In this document: positions 1-8,013 of the stretch, piece after piece
Numbering within the stretch: the stretch's first letter is position 1
Layout: each line of letters opens with the position of its first letter
Source: DATJSJ01 sp035504175
Lineage (GTDB): Bacteria; Pseudomonadota; Alphaproteobacteria; Acetobacterales; Acetobacteraceae
Direction: 5' to 3'
DNA length: 64,000 bases
Assembly (NCBI GenBank): GCA_035504175.1
Contig: DATJSJ010000231.1
Coordinates: forward strand, 1-64,000
Notes under the pieces: generated by a model
Database searches by the model: none
What the model saw: the letters and a program-made list of their open reading frames with translations, nothing else
Told to the model about the DNA's origin: nothing
Translations under genes and position numbers: made by a program

Positions 1-402
1 ATGCGCCGCTTCCAGCACCGCGGCGACGAGGCTGGTCGTTGTCGTCTTGCCGTGCGTGCCGCCGACCGCGATTGCCCAGCGCAGCCGCATCAGCTCGGCC
101 AGCATCTCCGCCCGCCGCACCACCGGCACCAGGCGCGCGCGCGCCGCGACCACTTCCGGGTTGTCGCGCGGCACCGCGGTCGAGACCACCACGACCGCGG
201 CATCGCGCAGGTTGGCGGCATGGTGGCCGACCGCGATCGGAATGCCGGCCTCGCGCAGCCGGCGCACGTTGGCGCTGTCGGTGAGGTCGCTGCCCTGCAC
301 CGCGTAGCCGAGATTGTGCAGCACCTCGGCGATGCCGGACATGCCGATGCCGCCGATGCCGACGAAATGGATCGTGCCGATCCCGAGCGGCAGCGCCCTC
401 AT
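1..402 (-). CDS. murC: UDP-N-acetylmuramate--L-alanine ligase MurC (5' part only, cut by window edge)
   Basis: Cytoplasmic ligase that adds L-Ala to UDP-MurNAc, the first step of peptidoglycan stem-peptide synthesis. Only the first 134 codons are present. Reading the minus strand from the ATG at 402 gives a Rossmann-like start with HFVGIGGIGMSGIAEVL (about residues 12-28) and the Mur-ligase ATP loop GGTHGKTTTT near residue 115; both are diagnostic of MurC rather than MurD, E or F. The ATG overlaps the TGA of murG by 4 nt (ATGA), so it is the downstream, translationally coupled gene of the dcw operon. The catalytic and C-terminal domains lie outside the window. Confidence is high from the motif and the canonical position after murG. 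Confidence 0.95.
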   Translation of the reverse strand, partial: MRALPLGIGTIHFVGIGGIGMSGIAEVLHNLGYAVQGSDLTDSANVRRLREAGIPIAVGHHAANLRDAAVVVVSTAVPRDNPEVVAARARLVPVVRRAEMLAELMRLRWAIAVGGTHGKTTTTSLVAAVLEAAH

Positions 403-1517
403 GGCCGCGCCACCCGCGCCATCTGCGCTTCCACCAGATCGGCAAGCGAGGCGGCGGCTTGCGGCCGGCCCTGCGCCCGCGCCGCCGCCGCCATCGCCGC
501 GAGTCGCGCGGGATCATCGAGCAGCGACGCCAGCACCTCCGCGAGCGCGTCCGGCGTGAAACCCGTCTGGCGCATCGCGATCGCGCCGCCGGTCTCGGCC
601 AGAGCGCGCGCATTCGCCGCCTGATGATCGTCGATCGCGATCGGCAGCGGCACCAGGATCGCCGGACGCCCGGCCACCGCCAGCTCCGCGACCGTCGAGG
701 CGCCGGCACGGGCGATCACCAGATGCGCCTGCGCCAGCCGCTCCGCCACATCGGGGAAGAACGGCGCCAGCTCCGCGGCGATGCCGGACTCCGCGTAGGC
801 GGCGCGGGTGCGCGCCACGTCCTCGGCCCGCGCCTGCTGCACCACGGCGAGCCGCGCCCGCGTCTCCGACGGCAGCAGCGCCAGCGCCGCCGGTACCACG
901 TCGCTGAACACGCGTGCGCCGAGCGAGCCGCCCAACACAAGCAGCCGCAGCGCGCCCTCGCGCGGCGGCGTGTAGCGCTGCAGCGCCAGCGCCGCGATCG
1001 CGCCGCGCACCGGATTGCCGGTGACCACACGGCGCACGCCATCCGGCAGGCGGGCGGTGTCCGCGAAGCCGAGTGCCAGCATGTCGGCGCGCGTGGCGAG
1101 GAAGCGGTTGGCGCGGCCGAGCACCGCGTTCTGCTCATGCAACAGGGTCGGCGGCGGGCGCCGCCGCAGCCGCGCCCCGAAGACCGGCGCGACCGACGGA
1201 TAGCCGCCGAAGCCGACCACCACGGCGGGATCGAGCCGGCGCAGGATGGCACGGGCCTGCGCCGCGCCCGCCGCGAGTGCCGCCAGGGCGCGCAATCCGC
1301 GCACCGCACCGCGCCCGGCGATGCCGGCGCCGGCGATCACGAACTGCTCGCGGCCGGCGAAGACGCCGTCACGCCGTGCGCCGGTGCGCGCGTCGGTCAT
1401 CAGCGCGACGCGATGGCCGCGTGCGACGAGTTCCGCTGCCAGCGCCTCGGCCGGGAAGAAATGTCCGCCGGTGCCGCCCGCGGCGATCACCACCGGCCGC
1501 GATGCCGGGCCCCTCAT
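399..1517 (-). CDS. murG: UDP-N-acetylglucosamine transferase MurG
   Basis: Membrane-associated GT28 enzyme that converts lipid I to lipid II on the inner face of the cytoplasmic membrane. The 372-residue length is normal. The N-terminal GGTGGHFFPAEAL loop (residues 14-26) is the family signature, and LGGSLGA and the AGAST-AEL stretch in the C-terminal half match the UDP-GlcNAc site. The ATG at 1517 was chosen because it overlaps the ftsW stop (ATGA) and gives the standard MurG N-terminus. The reading frame stays open upstream across ftsW, but that extension is not MurG-like and is a high-GC artefact. It lies between ftsW and murC in the dcw operon. Confidence 0.97.
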   Translation of the reverse strand: MRGPASRPVVIAAGGTGGHFFPAEALAAELVARGHRVALMTDARTGARRDGVFAGREQFVIAGAGIAGRGAVRGLRALAALAAGAAQARAILRRLDPAVVVGFGGYPSVAPVFGARLRRRPPPTLLHEQNAVLGRANRFLATRADMLALGFADTARLPDGVRRVVTGNPVRGAIAALALQRYTPPREGALRLLVLGGSLGARVFSDVVPAALALLPSETRARLAVVQQARAEDVARTRAAYAESGIAAELAPFFPDVAERLAQAHLVIARAGASTVAELAVAGRPAILVPLPIAIDDHQAANARALAETGGAIAMRQTGFTPDALAEVLASLLDDPARLAAMAAAARAQGRPQAAASLADLVEAQMARVARP

Positions 1518-2632
1518 GCCAAGTCCCCATGCCGGCGCCGGGTCAGCGCCAGCAACATGCCGATGCCGAGCGCGATCGCTACGGCGGAGGAGCCACCATA
1601 GGAAATGAACGGCAGCGTCATGCCCTTGGTCGGAATGAGGTGCAGGGTGGAGGCCATGTTGACGAAGGCCTGCAGCCCGAATCCGACCACCAGGCCGGAC
1701 GCGGCGAGCACGACGAACATGTCGCGCTCGGCGAGCAATCGCAGCAGGCCGCGGATGACGATGAAGGCGAAAATCAGCAGGATCACCAGGCAGAGGATCA
1801 TGCCGAATTCCTCGCCGGCGACGGCGTAGACGAAATCGGCATGCGCGTCGGGCAGCAGATCCTTGACGCGGCCCTCGCCCGGGCCGCGGCCGAACAGCCC
1901 GCCATTGCCGAACGCCTCGAGCGCCTTGGTGATCTGGTAGTGATCGCCGACCGCCGGGTTGAGGAAGCGGGTGACGCGGCTCCTCACATGCGCGAACGCG
2001 AAATAGGCGCCGACCCCGCCCGCGCCCATCATCGCGACGGCGAGGCCGACGATGAACAGGTTCAGCCCGCCGATATAGAGCTGCGCGAAGAACACCGCGG
2101 TGACGACGAACAGCATGCCGATGTCCGGCTGCGACTTCAGCAGCAGCACGATCCCGGCATAGATCGCGATCGCGATCGTCATGCCGGGAAAGCGCGGACT
2201 GCGCTTGCCCTCGGCGATCAGCCAGGCCGCGACCACGGCGAAGCAGGGCTTGAGGAATTCGCTCGGCTGCAGCGCGAACCCCGGCAGCGCGATCCAGCGC
2301 CGCGCGCCCTTGATCTCGACGCCGACCACCAGCGTCATCGCGGTCAGCACCAGCGCGACCAGGCAGCCGAGCAGCGCCAGGCGGCGCACGTCGCGCGGCG
2401 ACAGCAGCGAGACCGCGATCACCACCGCGCCGGCGACGGCGAGGAACCCGACCTGCTTGTAGATGAAGATGTCGCGCGCCTCGCCGATGCGCTCGGCGAC
2501 CGAGGGCGAGGCGGCCAGCATCATGATGTAGCCGAAGCCGATCAGCGAGGCGATCGCGAACAGCGTCCAGCGATCGACCGTCCACCACCAGCGGCCGAGC
2601 AGCGAATTGTCGGCGCGCGACAGGCCAGGCAT
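1514..2632 (-). CDS. ftsW: Peptidoglycan glycosyltransferase FtsW
   Basis: SEDS-family polytopic membrane protein that polymerises lipid II at the septum together with FtsI. The 372-residue product shows about ten hydrophobic helices and the SEDS hallmarks: the GARRWI-LPGFALQPSEF segment around residues 110-126 and a C-terminal NMASTLHLIPTKGMTLPFISYGG region. The start at 2632 overlaps the murD stop (TGATG) and the gene ends inside the murG start, so the three genes are coupled. RodA is the alternative paralogue, but the position between murD and murG fixes the assignment as FtsW. Confidence 0.96.
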   Translation of the reverse strand: MPGLSRADNSLLGRWWWTVDRWTLFAIASLIGFGYIMMLAASPSVAERIGEARDIFIYKQVGFLAVAGAVVIAVSLLSPRDVRRLALLGCLVALVLTAMTLVVGVEIKGARRWIALPGFALQPSEFLKPCFAVVAAWLIAEGKRSPRFPGMTIAIAIYAGIVLLLKSQPDIGMLFVVTAVFFAQLYIGGLNLFIVGLAVAMMGAGGVGAYFAFAHVRSRVTRFLNPAVGDHYQITKALEAFGNGGLFGRGPGEGRVKDLLPDAHADFVYAVAGEEFGMILCLVILLIFAFIVIRGLLRLLAERDMFVVLAASGLVVGFGLQAFVNMASTLHLIPTKGMTLPFISYGGSSAVAIALGIGMLLALTRRRHGDLA

Positions 2633-4056
2633 CAGGCTGCCCCCCGCTGCGGCGCGACACTCGCTTCGGCAAGCGAGCGCGCCAGCTCCGCGAAGCGCGC
2701 GCCGCGCGCCTCGAAGCCGGTGAACTGGTCGAAACTGGCGCAGGCCGGCGAGAGCAGCACCACCGGCGCGTCCTCGCGCCGCGCCGCCGCGAAGGCGGCC
2801 GGCACCGCCGCCTCCAGCGTGCCGGCGATCGTGTGCGGCACGCGGTGCGCGGCCAGCGTCGCCGCCAGTGCCGGCGCGTCGCGGCCGATCAGGATCGCGC
2901 GCACGATGCGCGGGAAATACGGCGCCAGCGATTCGATGCCGCCGGCCTTGGCGATGCCGCCGGCGATCCAGACCAGCCGGTCGTAGCAGCCGAGTGCCCG
3001 CGCCGCGGCATCGGCATTCGTCGCCTTGCTGTCATCGATGAACACGACGCCGTCGCGGCAGGCGACGCGGCGCTGCCGATGCGGCAGGCCGGGGAAGCTG
3101 CGCAGTCCGCGCGCCACGACGGCGCGCGACGCGCCGAGCGCCAGTGCCATCGCGGCCGCGGCCGCCGCGTTCTGGCCATTGTGCGCACCGGGCAACGCCG
3201 GCGCCTCGCGCATCGCGAGAAGGGCGCCGGACGCGTCGCGCAACACGCCACCGGCGGCGGTGACATCGGCCTCCCGCTCGCCCGAGACGGTCACCACGCG
3301 CACCGGCTGCGCCCGCAGCCGCGCCGCCATCGCCCGCGACGGCGCATCGTCGATGCCGACCACCGCCAGATCGCCCGCTTGCTGGCGCGCGAACATCGCC
3401 TGCTTGACCGCCGCGTAGCCGTCCATGTCGCCATGGCGGTCGAGATGGTCGGCGCTGAGGTTGAGCATCGCCGCCGCATCGAACCGCAGCCGCGCGATTC
3501 GCTCCAACATGTAAGACGACATTTCCAGCACGTAGATCCCGGCATCGGGCAGCAGCGGCAGGGCGAGCGCCGCCGGGCCGAGATTGCCGCCCGCCGCGAC
3601 GGCAACGCCCGCCTCGGCGAGGATGTGCGCGAGCAGCGCGGTGGTGGTCGACTTGCCGTTGGTGCCGGTGATGCCGGCGAAGCGCGCGCGCGAGCCGGCC
3701 GCGCGCACCGCCTGGAACAGCAGCTCGGCATCCGAGAGCACCGGCACGCCGGCGGCGATCGCGGCGGCCGCCGCCGGGTGTGGCGCCGGCAGCCGGTGCG
3801 GAATGCCGGGTGACAGCACCAGCGCGTCCAGCCCGCGCATCACCGCGATCGGATCGCGCGGCGCGATCCCGGACGCGGCGGCGGCCTCGCGCGCGGCGGG
3901 CGCATCGTCCCAGGCCAGCACCTCGGCGCCCATGGCGGCGAGCGCCTGCGCCGCCGGCAGGCCGTTGCGGCCGAGCCCGACCACGGCGAATCGCCTGCCG
4001 GCGAAGAGCTGCGCGCCGAACTGGCTGCCTGGTGCGGGCATGCTGCGCGCGCTCAT
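2632..4056 (-). CDS. murD: UDP-N-acetylmuramoyl-L-alanine--D-glutamate ligase MurD
   Basis: Cytoplasmic Mur ligase that adds D-Glu to UDP-MurNAc-L-Ala. The product is 474 residues, with an N-terminal VVGLGRNGLPAA nucleotide-binding loop (25-36), the ATP loop TGTNGKSTTT (130-139) and an HRQRRV-like substrate motif in the central part. Several upstream in-frame starts exist; the ATG at 4056 was chosen because it forms an ATGA overlap with the mraY stop, as at most other junctions here. The downstream end overlaps the ftsW start. Length and motif order are typical, and nothing appears truncated. Confidence 0.95.
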   Translation of the reverse strand: MSARSMPAPGSQFGAQLFAGRRFAVVGLGRNGLPAAQALAAMGAEVLAWDDAPAAREAAAASGIAPRDPIAVMRGLDALVLSPGIPHRLPAPHPAAAAAIAAGVPVLSDAELLFQAVRAAGSRARFAGITGTNGKSTTTALLAHILAEAGVAVAAGGNLGPAALALPLLPDAGIYVLEMSSYMLERIARLRFDAAAMLNLSADHLDRHGDMDGYAAVKQAMFARQQAGDLAVVGIDDAPSRAMAARLRAQPVRVVTVSGEREADVTAAGGVLRDASGALLAMREAPALPGAHNGQNAAAAAAMALALGASRAVVARGLRSFPGLPHRQRRVACRDGVVFIDDSKATNADAAARALGCYDRLVWIAGGIAKAGGIESLAPYFPRIVRAILIGRDAPALAATLAAHRVPHTIAGTLEAAVPAAFAAARREDAPVVLLSPACASFDQFTGFEARGARFAELARSLAEASVAPQRGAA

Positions 4057-5141
4057 CGGATCTTCAAGGTCGCCAGCCCGCACAGGGCCAGCACCATGGA
4101 GATGATCCAGAACCGGATGACGATGGTCGGCTCGGCCCAGCCCTTCTTCTCGAAATGATGATGCAACGGCGCCATCAGGAACACGCGCCGCCCGGTGCGC
4201 TTGTACCAGAACACCTGCACGATCACCGAGACGGTCTCGACCACGAACAGCCCACCGACGATCGCGAGCACGATCTCGTGCTTGGTCGCGACCGCGACGG
4301 CGCCGAGCGCGCCGCCGAGGGCGAGGCTGCCGGTATCGCCCATGAACACCGCCGCCGGCGGCGCGTTGAACCAGAGAAAGCCAAGCCCGGCGCCGATCAG
4401 GGCCGCGAGAAACACGCCGAGCTCGCCCGCGCCCGGCACCGGATGCAGTTGCAGGTAGTCGGCGAAGATGCGGTTGCCGACCAGATAGGCGATGATCGCG
4501 AACACGCCGGCGGCGATGATCGTGGGCACGATGGCGAGCCCGTCCAGCCCGTCGGTCAGGTTCACCGCGTTCGATGCCGCCAGCATCACCAGCATGCCGA
4601 GCACCGGGAACAGGATGCCGAGCTGGATCAGCACGTCCTTGAACACCGGCACGGTCAGCGCGGTGGCGAGCGGGCCGCGCATCAGCGCCGAGATCCAGAT
4701 CGCCGCCAGCAGGCCGATCGCGATCTGCACCGCGAGCTTGCCGCGGGCGGAGACGCCCTTGTGGTTGCGCTTGGCGAGCTTGAGATAGTCATCGGCGAAG
4801 CCGAGCGCGCCATACCCGAGGGTCACGAACAGCGTCGCCCAGACGAAGCCGTTGGACAGATCAGCCCAGAGCAGCGTCGAGATCGAGAGCGCGAGCAGGA
4901 TCAGCACACCGCCCATGGTCGGCGTGCCCTTCTTCTCCAGCAGGTGCCGCTCCGGCCCGTCGGCGCGGATCGGCTGGCCCTGGCGCTGCAGCCGCTTCAA
5001 TCCGCGGATCACGCCCGGCCCGAGCAGGAAGCTGACCGCGAGCGCGGTCAGGCATGCCGCCCCCGACCGGAAGGTGAGATAGCGGAACAGGTTAAACAGA
5101 AAGAAATGGTCCGCCAGCGGATGGGCGAGGTTGAACAGCAT
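4053..5141 (-). CDS. mraY: Phospho-N-acetylmuramoyl-pentapeptide transferase MraY
   Basis: Integral membrane enzyme that transfers phospho-MurNAc-pentapeptide to undecaprenyl phosphate to give lipid I. The 362-residue product begins with the amphipathic segment typical of proteobacterial MraY, then carries PTMGG (around 75), the Asp-rich FADDYLKL loop (115-122), the NLTDGLDGLA motif and the basic HHHFEKKG motif near the C-terminus, all active-site elements. About ten TM helices are evident. It overlaps murD by 4 nt downstream and shares one base with the murF stop upstream (TGATG), so it is fully embedded in the operon. Confidence 0.97.
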   Translation of the reverse strand: MLFNLAHPLADHFFLFNLFRYLTFRSGAACLTALAVSFLLGPGVIRGLKRLQRQGQPIRADGPERHLLEKKGTPTMGGVLILLALSISTLLWADLSNGFVWATLFVTLGYGALGFADDYLKLAKRNHKGVSARGKLAVQIAIGLLAAIWISALMRGPLATALTVPVFKDVLIQLGILFPVLGMLVMLAASNAVNLTDGLDGLAIVPTIIAAGVFAIIAYLVGNRIFADYLQLHPVPGAGELGVFLAALIGAGLGFLWFNAPPAAVFMGDTGSLALGGALGAVAVATKHEIVLAIVGGLFVVETVSVIVQVFWYKRTGRRVFLMAPLHHHFEKKGWAEPTIVIRFWIISMVLALCGLATLKIR

Positions 5142-6529
5142 CAGGCGCAGCTCTCCAGCGCCTGCACCACGACCCGCATCCGGCTGCCGAGGCTGCCCTT
5201 GACCAGGACCGCATCACCGGGTCGCACCGCCGCCGCCACGAGCGGCGCCAGCATCGCGGAGTCGGGGGCGTGCGCGCCCCGCTGCCGCTCCGGCAGGGCG
5301 GCGAACAGGTGGCGCGTCAGCGGGCCGCACGCATAGAGCAGATCGGCTGCTGCCGCCACGTCCGGGGCGAGAGCCTCATGCTCGGCCACCGCATGCGCGC
5401 CGAGCTCCAGCATGTCGCCCAGCACGGCCAGCCGCCGCGCCGCGCCGGTGTCGCGCAGCACCGCGAGCGCCGCCCGCACGGAGGTGGTCGACGCGTTGTA
5501 GCTCTCATCCAGCAGCATTGCCCGGCCACCGAGGATCGGCTGCCGCGCGCCACGTCCCGGCATGGCGGCAAATCCGGCTAGCGCCGCCGCGCTCCGTAAG
5601 GGATCGGCCCCCAGCGCCACCGCCGCCGCCAGCGCCGACAGCGCGTTCATCGCCATGTGAAGACCGGGCACGGGGAGCGGGAAGCGCAGCTCCCGCCCCG
5701 CCACCAGCATGGCGACGTCGCTGCCGGCCCCGTCCGCGCGGCAGTCGAGCAGGCGCGCCGCCGCCGCGTCCGCGATGCCGAAGCCGCACACCGCGTGCGC
5801 GCCCGCCGCGGCGGCGAGGCGGGGGAAGAACGGGGCATCCGCCGGCAGCACGGCGATGCCGTCCGGCTCGAGGGCAGCCAGGAGGCTCGCTTTCTCGTCG
5901 GCGATCGCCTCCTGACTGCCGAGCTGGCCGATATGCGCGGTGCCGATCGTGGTGATGACCGCGACATGCGGGCGCGCCAGGCGCGCCAGCGGCGCGATCT
6001 CGCCGGCGTGGTTCATGCCGATCTCGACCACGCCCCAGGCGGCGGCGGGCGGCAGGCGGGCGAGGGTCAGCGGCACGCCCCAATGATTGTTGTGCGACGC
6101 CTCCGCGGCATGCGTCGGGCCCTGCGCGGCCAGGATCGCGCGCAGCATCTCCTTGGTCGTGGTCTTGCCGACGCTGCCCGTGACCGCCGCCAGCCGGCCC
6201 CGGAAGCGGGACCGGCCGGCGGCGGCGAGAGCGCGCAACCCCTGAAGCGTGTCCCCCACCGTCAGGAGCCGCGCGGACCGATCCGAAAAGCCGGCAGGCT
6301 CGGCATGCACCATGGCGCCGGCGGCGCCGCGCGCCAGCGCGTCGGCGACATGGGCGTGGCCGTCGCCGTGGTCGCCGATGAGTGCGATGAACAGATCGCC
6401 GGGTCGCAGGGTGCGGCTGTCGATCGAGATGCCGGTCGCATCGAACGGCACGGCCATCGCTCCGCCGGTCGCGGCGCGGAGCGCCTCGGCGGTCCAGAGC
6501 GGGCGTGGGCCGGATGCCGCGCCGGTCAT
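5141..6529 (-). CDS. murF: UDP-N-acetylmuramoyl-tripeptide--D-alanyl-D-alanine ligase MurF
   Basis: Last cytoplasmic Mur ligase; it adds D-Ala-D-Ala to the UDP-MurNAc-tripeptide. The 462-residue product has an N-terminal SIDSRTLRPGDLFIAL motif (35-50) characteristic of MurF/MurE domain 1, the ATP loop TGSVGKTTTKEML (117-129; the V after GS is typical of MurF) and SHNNHWG and MNHAGEI motifs. The ATG at 6529 overlaps the murE stop by 4 nt, and the stop overlaps the mraY start. It is the usual murE-murF-mraY order with nothing unusual in the sequence. Confidence 0.96.
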   Translation of the reverse strand: MTGAASGPRPLWTAEALRAATGGAMAVPFDATGISIDSRTLRPGDLFIALIGDHGDGHAHVADALARGAAGAMVHAEPAGFSDRSARLLTVGDTLQGLRALAAAGRSRFRGRLAAVTGSVGKTTTKEMLRAILAAQGPTHAAEASHNNHWGVPLTLARLPPAAAWGVVEIGMNHAGEIAPLARLARPHVAVITTIGTAHIGQLGSQEAIADEKASLLAALEPDGIAVLPADAPFFPRLAAAAGAHAVCGFGIADAAAARLLDCRADGAGSDVAMLVAGRELRFPLPVPGLHMAMNALSALAAAVALGADPLRSAAALAGFAAMPGRGARQPILGGRAMLLDESYNASTTSVRAALAVLRDTGAARRLAVLGDMLELGAHAVAEHEALAPDVAAAADLLYACGPLTRHLFAALPERQRGAHAPDSAMLAPLVAAAVRPGDAVLVKGSLGSRMRVVVQALESCA

Positions 6530-8013
6530 GCGGCGCCCGCCAGACGCCGGATGGTCGCGGCATCGTCGAAGGGCAGCACGGTGCCGCCGACGGTCTGGCC
6601 CTGCTCGTGCCCCTTGCCGGCAACCGCCAGCACGTCGCTGGGGCCGAGCAGCTCGAGCCCTGCGGCGATCGCCGCCGCGCGATCGCCGATCTCGAGCGGC
6701 GGGGTCGCCATGCCGCCCATCGCCGCCAGGATCGCGGCGCGGATCGCCGCCGGGTCCTCGCTGCGCGGGTTGTCGTCGGTGACGATGGCGCGATCGGCGT
6801 GGCGCGCCACCGCGGACCCCATCAGCGGCCGCTTGCCCGGATCGCGATCGCCGCCGGCGCCGAACACCACGACCAGCTTGCCCGCTGCGTGCGGCCGCAG
6901 TGCCGCCAGCAGCCGCTCCAGCGCGTCCGGCGTGTGGGCGTAGTCGACGTAGGCGGCGGCGCCGTTGGGCAGGCGCGCGGCGAGTTCCATGCGGCCGCGC
7001 ACGCCGGCGAGATGCGGCAGCCGGTCGAGCGTCTCCGCCTCGCCCAAGGCCATGGCAAGTCCGGCGGCGAGCAGCGCATTGTCCGCCTGGAAGCGTCCGG
7101 GCAGCGGCAGGCGGATCTCCCGTCGCGCGCCGCGGAAGACAACGCGCAGCACCTGGCCGTCAGGCGTCGCGCGGGCGTGCAGCAGCCGCAGCATGTCGCC
7201 GCCCTCGCCGACCGTGGCGAGCGCGAGGCGCCGCCGCTCGGCGATCGCGCCCAGCGCCGCGAGCGTCACGGGGTCCATCGCCGCGCTGGCGACGACCGCC
7301 GCGCCGGCGGGCAGCAACTCCTCGAACAGGCGCAGCTTGGCGGCGCGGTAGGCCTCGATCGTGCCGTGATAGTCGAGATGGTCGCGCGTCAGGTTGGAAA
7401 ACCCGGCCGCAGCGAGCCGCAGCCCGTCGAGCCGGAACTGGTCGAGCCCGTGCGACGAGGCCTCGATCGCGGCGCGGCGGATCCCGGCGCGGGCGAGGGC
7501 CGCCATCGTTGCGGCGAGCGCCACCGGGTCGGGCGTGGTCAGCCCTTCGCCGCCGGCCTGGCCGGGCGCGATCACCCCGAGTGTGCCGAGGCTCGCCGCC
7601 GCGGCGCCGCCCAGCGCCCAGATCTGGCGCAGGAACTCGACCGTGCTGGTCTTGCCGTTGGTGCCGGTGACGGCGACCACGGTCTCCGGCTGCACCCCGG
7701 CATGAACCGCGGCGAGGCGGGCGAGCAGGCGGCGCGGCTCGGCATCCTCGATCAGCGGCCGCGGCGGCACGCCGGGCGGCCAGGCGGTGCCGGGCGGTGC
7801 CAGCACCGCGGCGGCGCCGCGCTCGACCGCCTCGGCGATGAAGGCGCGCCCGTCGGCCCGCGCGCCCGGCAGGGCGGCGAACAGGAAGCCCGGCTGCACC
7901 AGCCGGCTGTCCGCGGTCAGTCCCGCGATCGGCAGGCCGGTCGCCGCGGCGGGGATCGCCGACGGGCGCAGCGCAGCAGGGACGGCCTCGCGCATCATCT
8001 CATCGAGCCGCAA
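6526..8013 (-). CDS. murE: UDP-N-acetylmuramoyl-L-alanyl-D-glutamate--meso-diaminopimelate ligase MurE
   Basis: Cytoplasmic ligase adding the third stem residue. A DNPR motif near residue 415 is the recognised signature of meso-diaminopimelate specificity, so the wall is expected to be DAP-type. The ATP loop TGTNGKTST sits at 116-124 and a GKGHE motif lies near the C-terminus. The start is ambiguous. A TTG at 8013 gives the family-like L/M-R-L-D-E N-terminus and overlaps the ftsI stop by 14 nt, while two ATG codons follow at 7998 and 7995. I annotate the TTG because homologues begin with M-(K/R)-L just before the first strand. The product is 495 residues. Confidence 0.94.
   Translation of the reverse strand: MRLDEMMREAVPAALRPSAIPAAATGLPIAGLTADSRLVQPGFLFAALPGARADGRAFIAEAVERGAAAVLAPPGTAWPPGVPPRPLIEDAEPRRLLARLAAVHAGVQPETVVAVTGTNGKTSTVEFLRQIWALGGAAAASLGTLGVIAPGQAGGEGLTTPDPVALAATMAALARAGIRRAAIEASSHGLDQFRLDGLRLAAAGFSNLTRDHLDYHGTIEAYRAAKLRLFEELLPAGAAVVASAAMDPVTLAALGAIAERRRLALATVGEGGDMLRLLHARATPDGQVLRVVFRGARREIRLPLPGRFQADNALLAAGLAMALGEAETLDRLPHLAGVRGRMELAARLPNGAAAYVDYAHTPDALERLLAALRPHAAGKLVVVFGAGGDRDPGKRPLMGSAVARHADRAIVTDDNPRSEDPAAIRAAILAAMGGMATPPLEIGDRAAAIAAGLELLGPSDVLAVAGKGHEQGQTVGGTVLPFDDAATIRRLAGAA

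Noticed and set aside
399..2672. Apparent single minus-strand gene fusing murG with upstream sequence
   Set aside because: Only the part from 1517 downward is MurG-like; the upstream portion is the wrong frame of ftsW, whose own frame is fully conserved.
1073..2986. Long plus-strand open frame (637 codons) antisense to murG, ftsW and murD
   Set aside because: Arg/Ala/His/Gln-rich, no domain, fully antisense to three well-supported genes; typical of codon bias in high-GC DNA.
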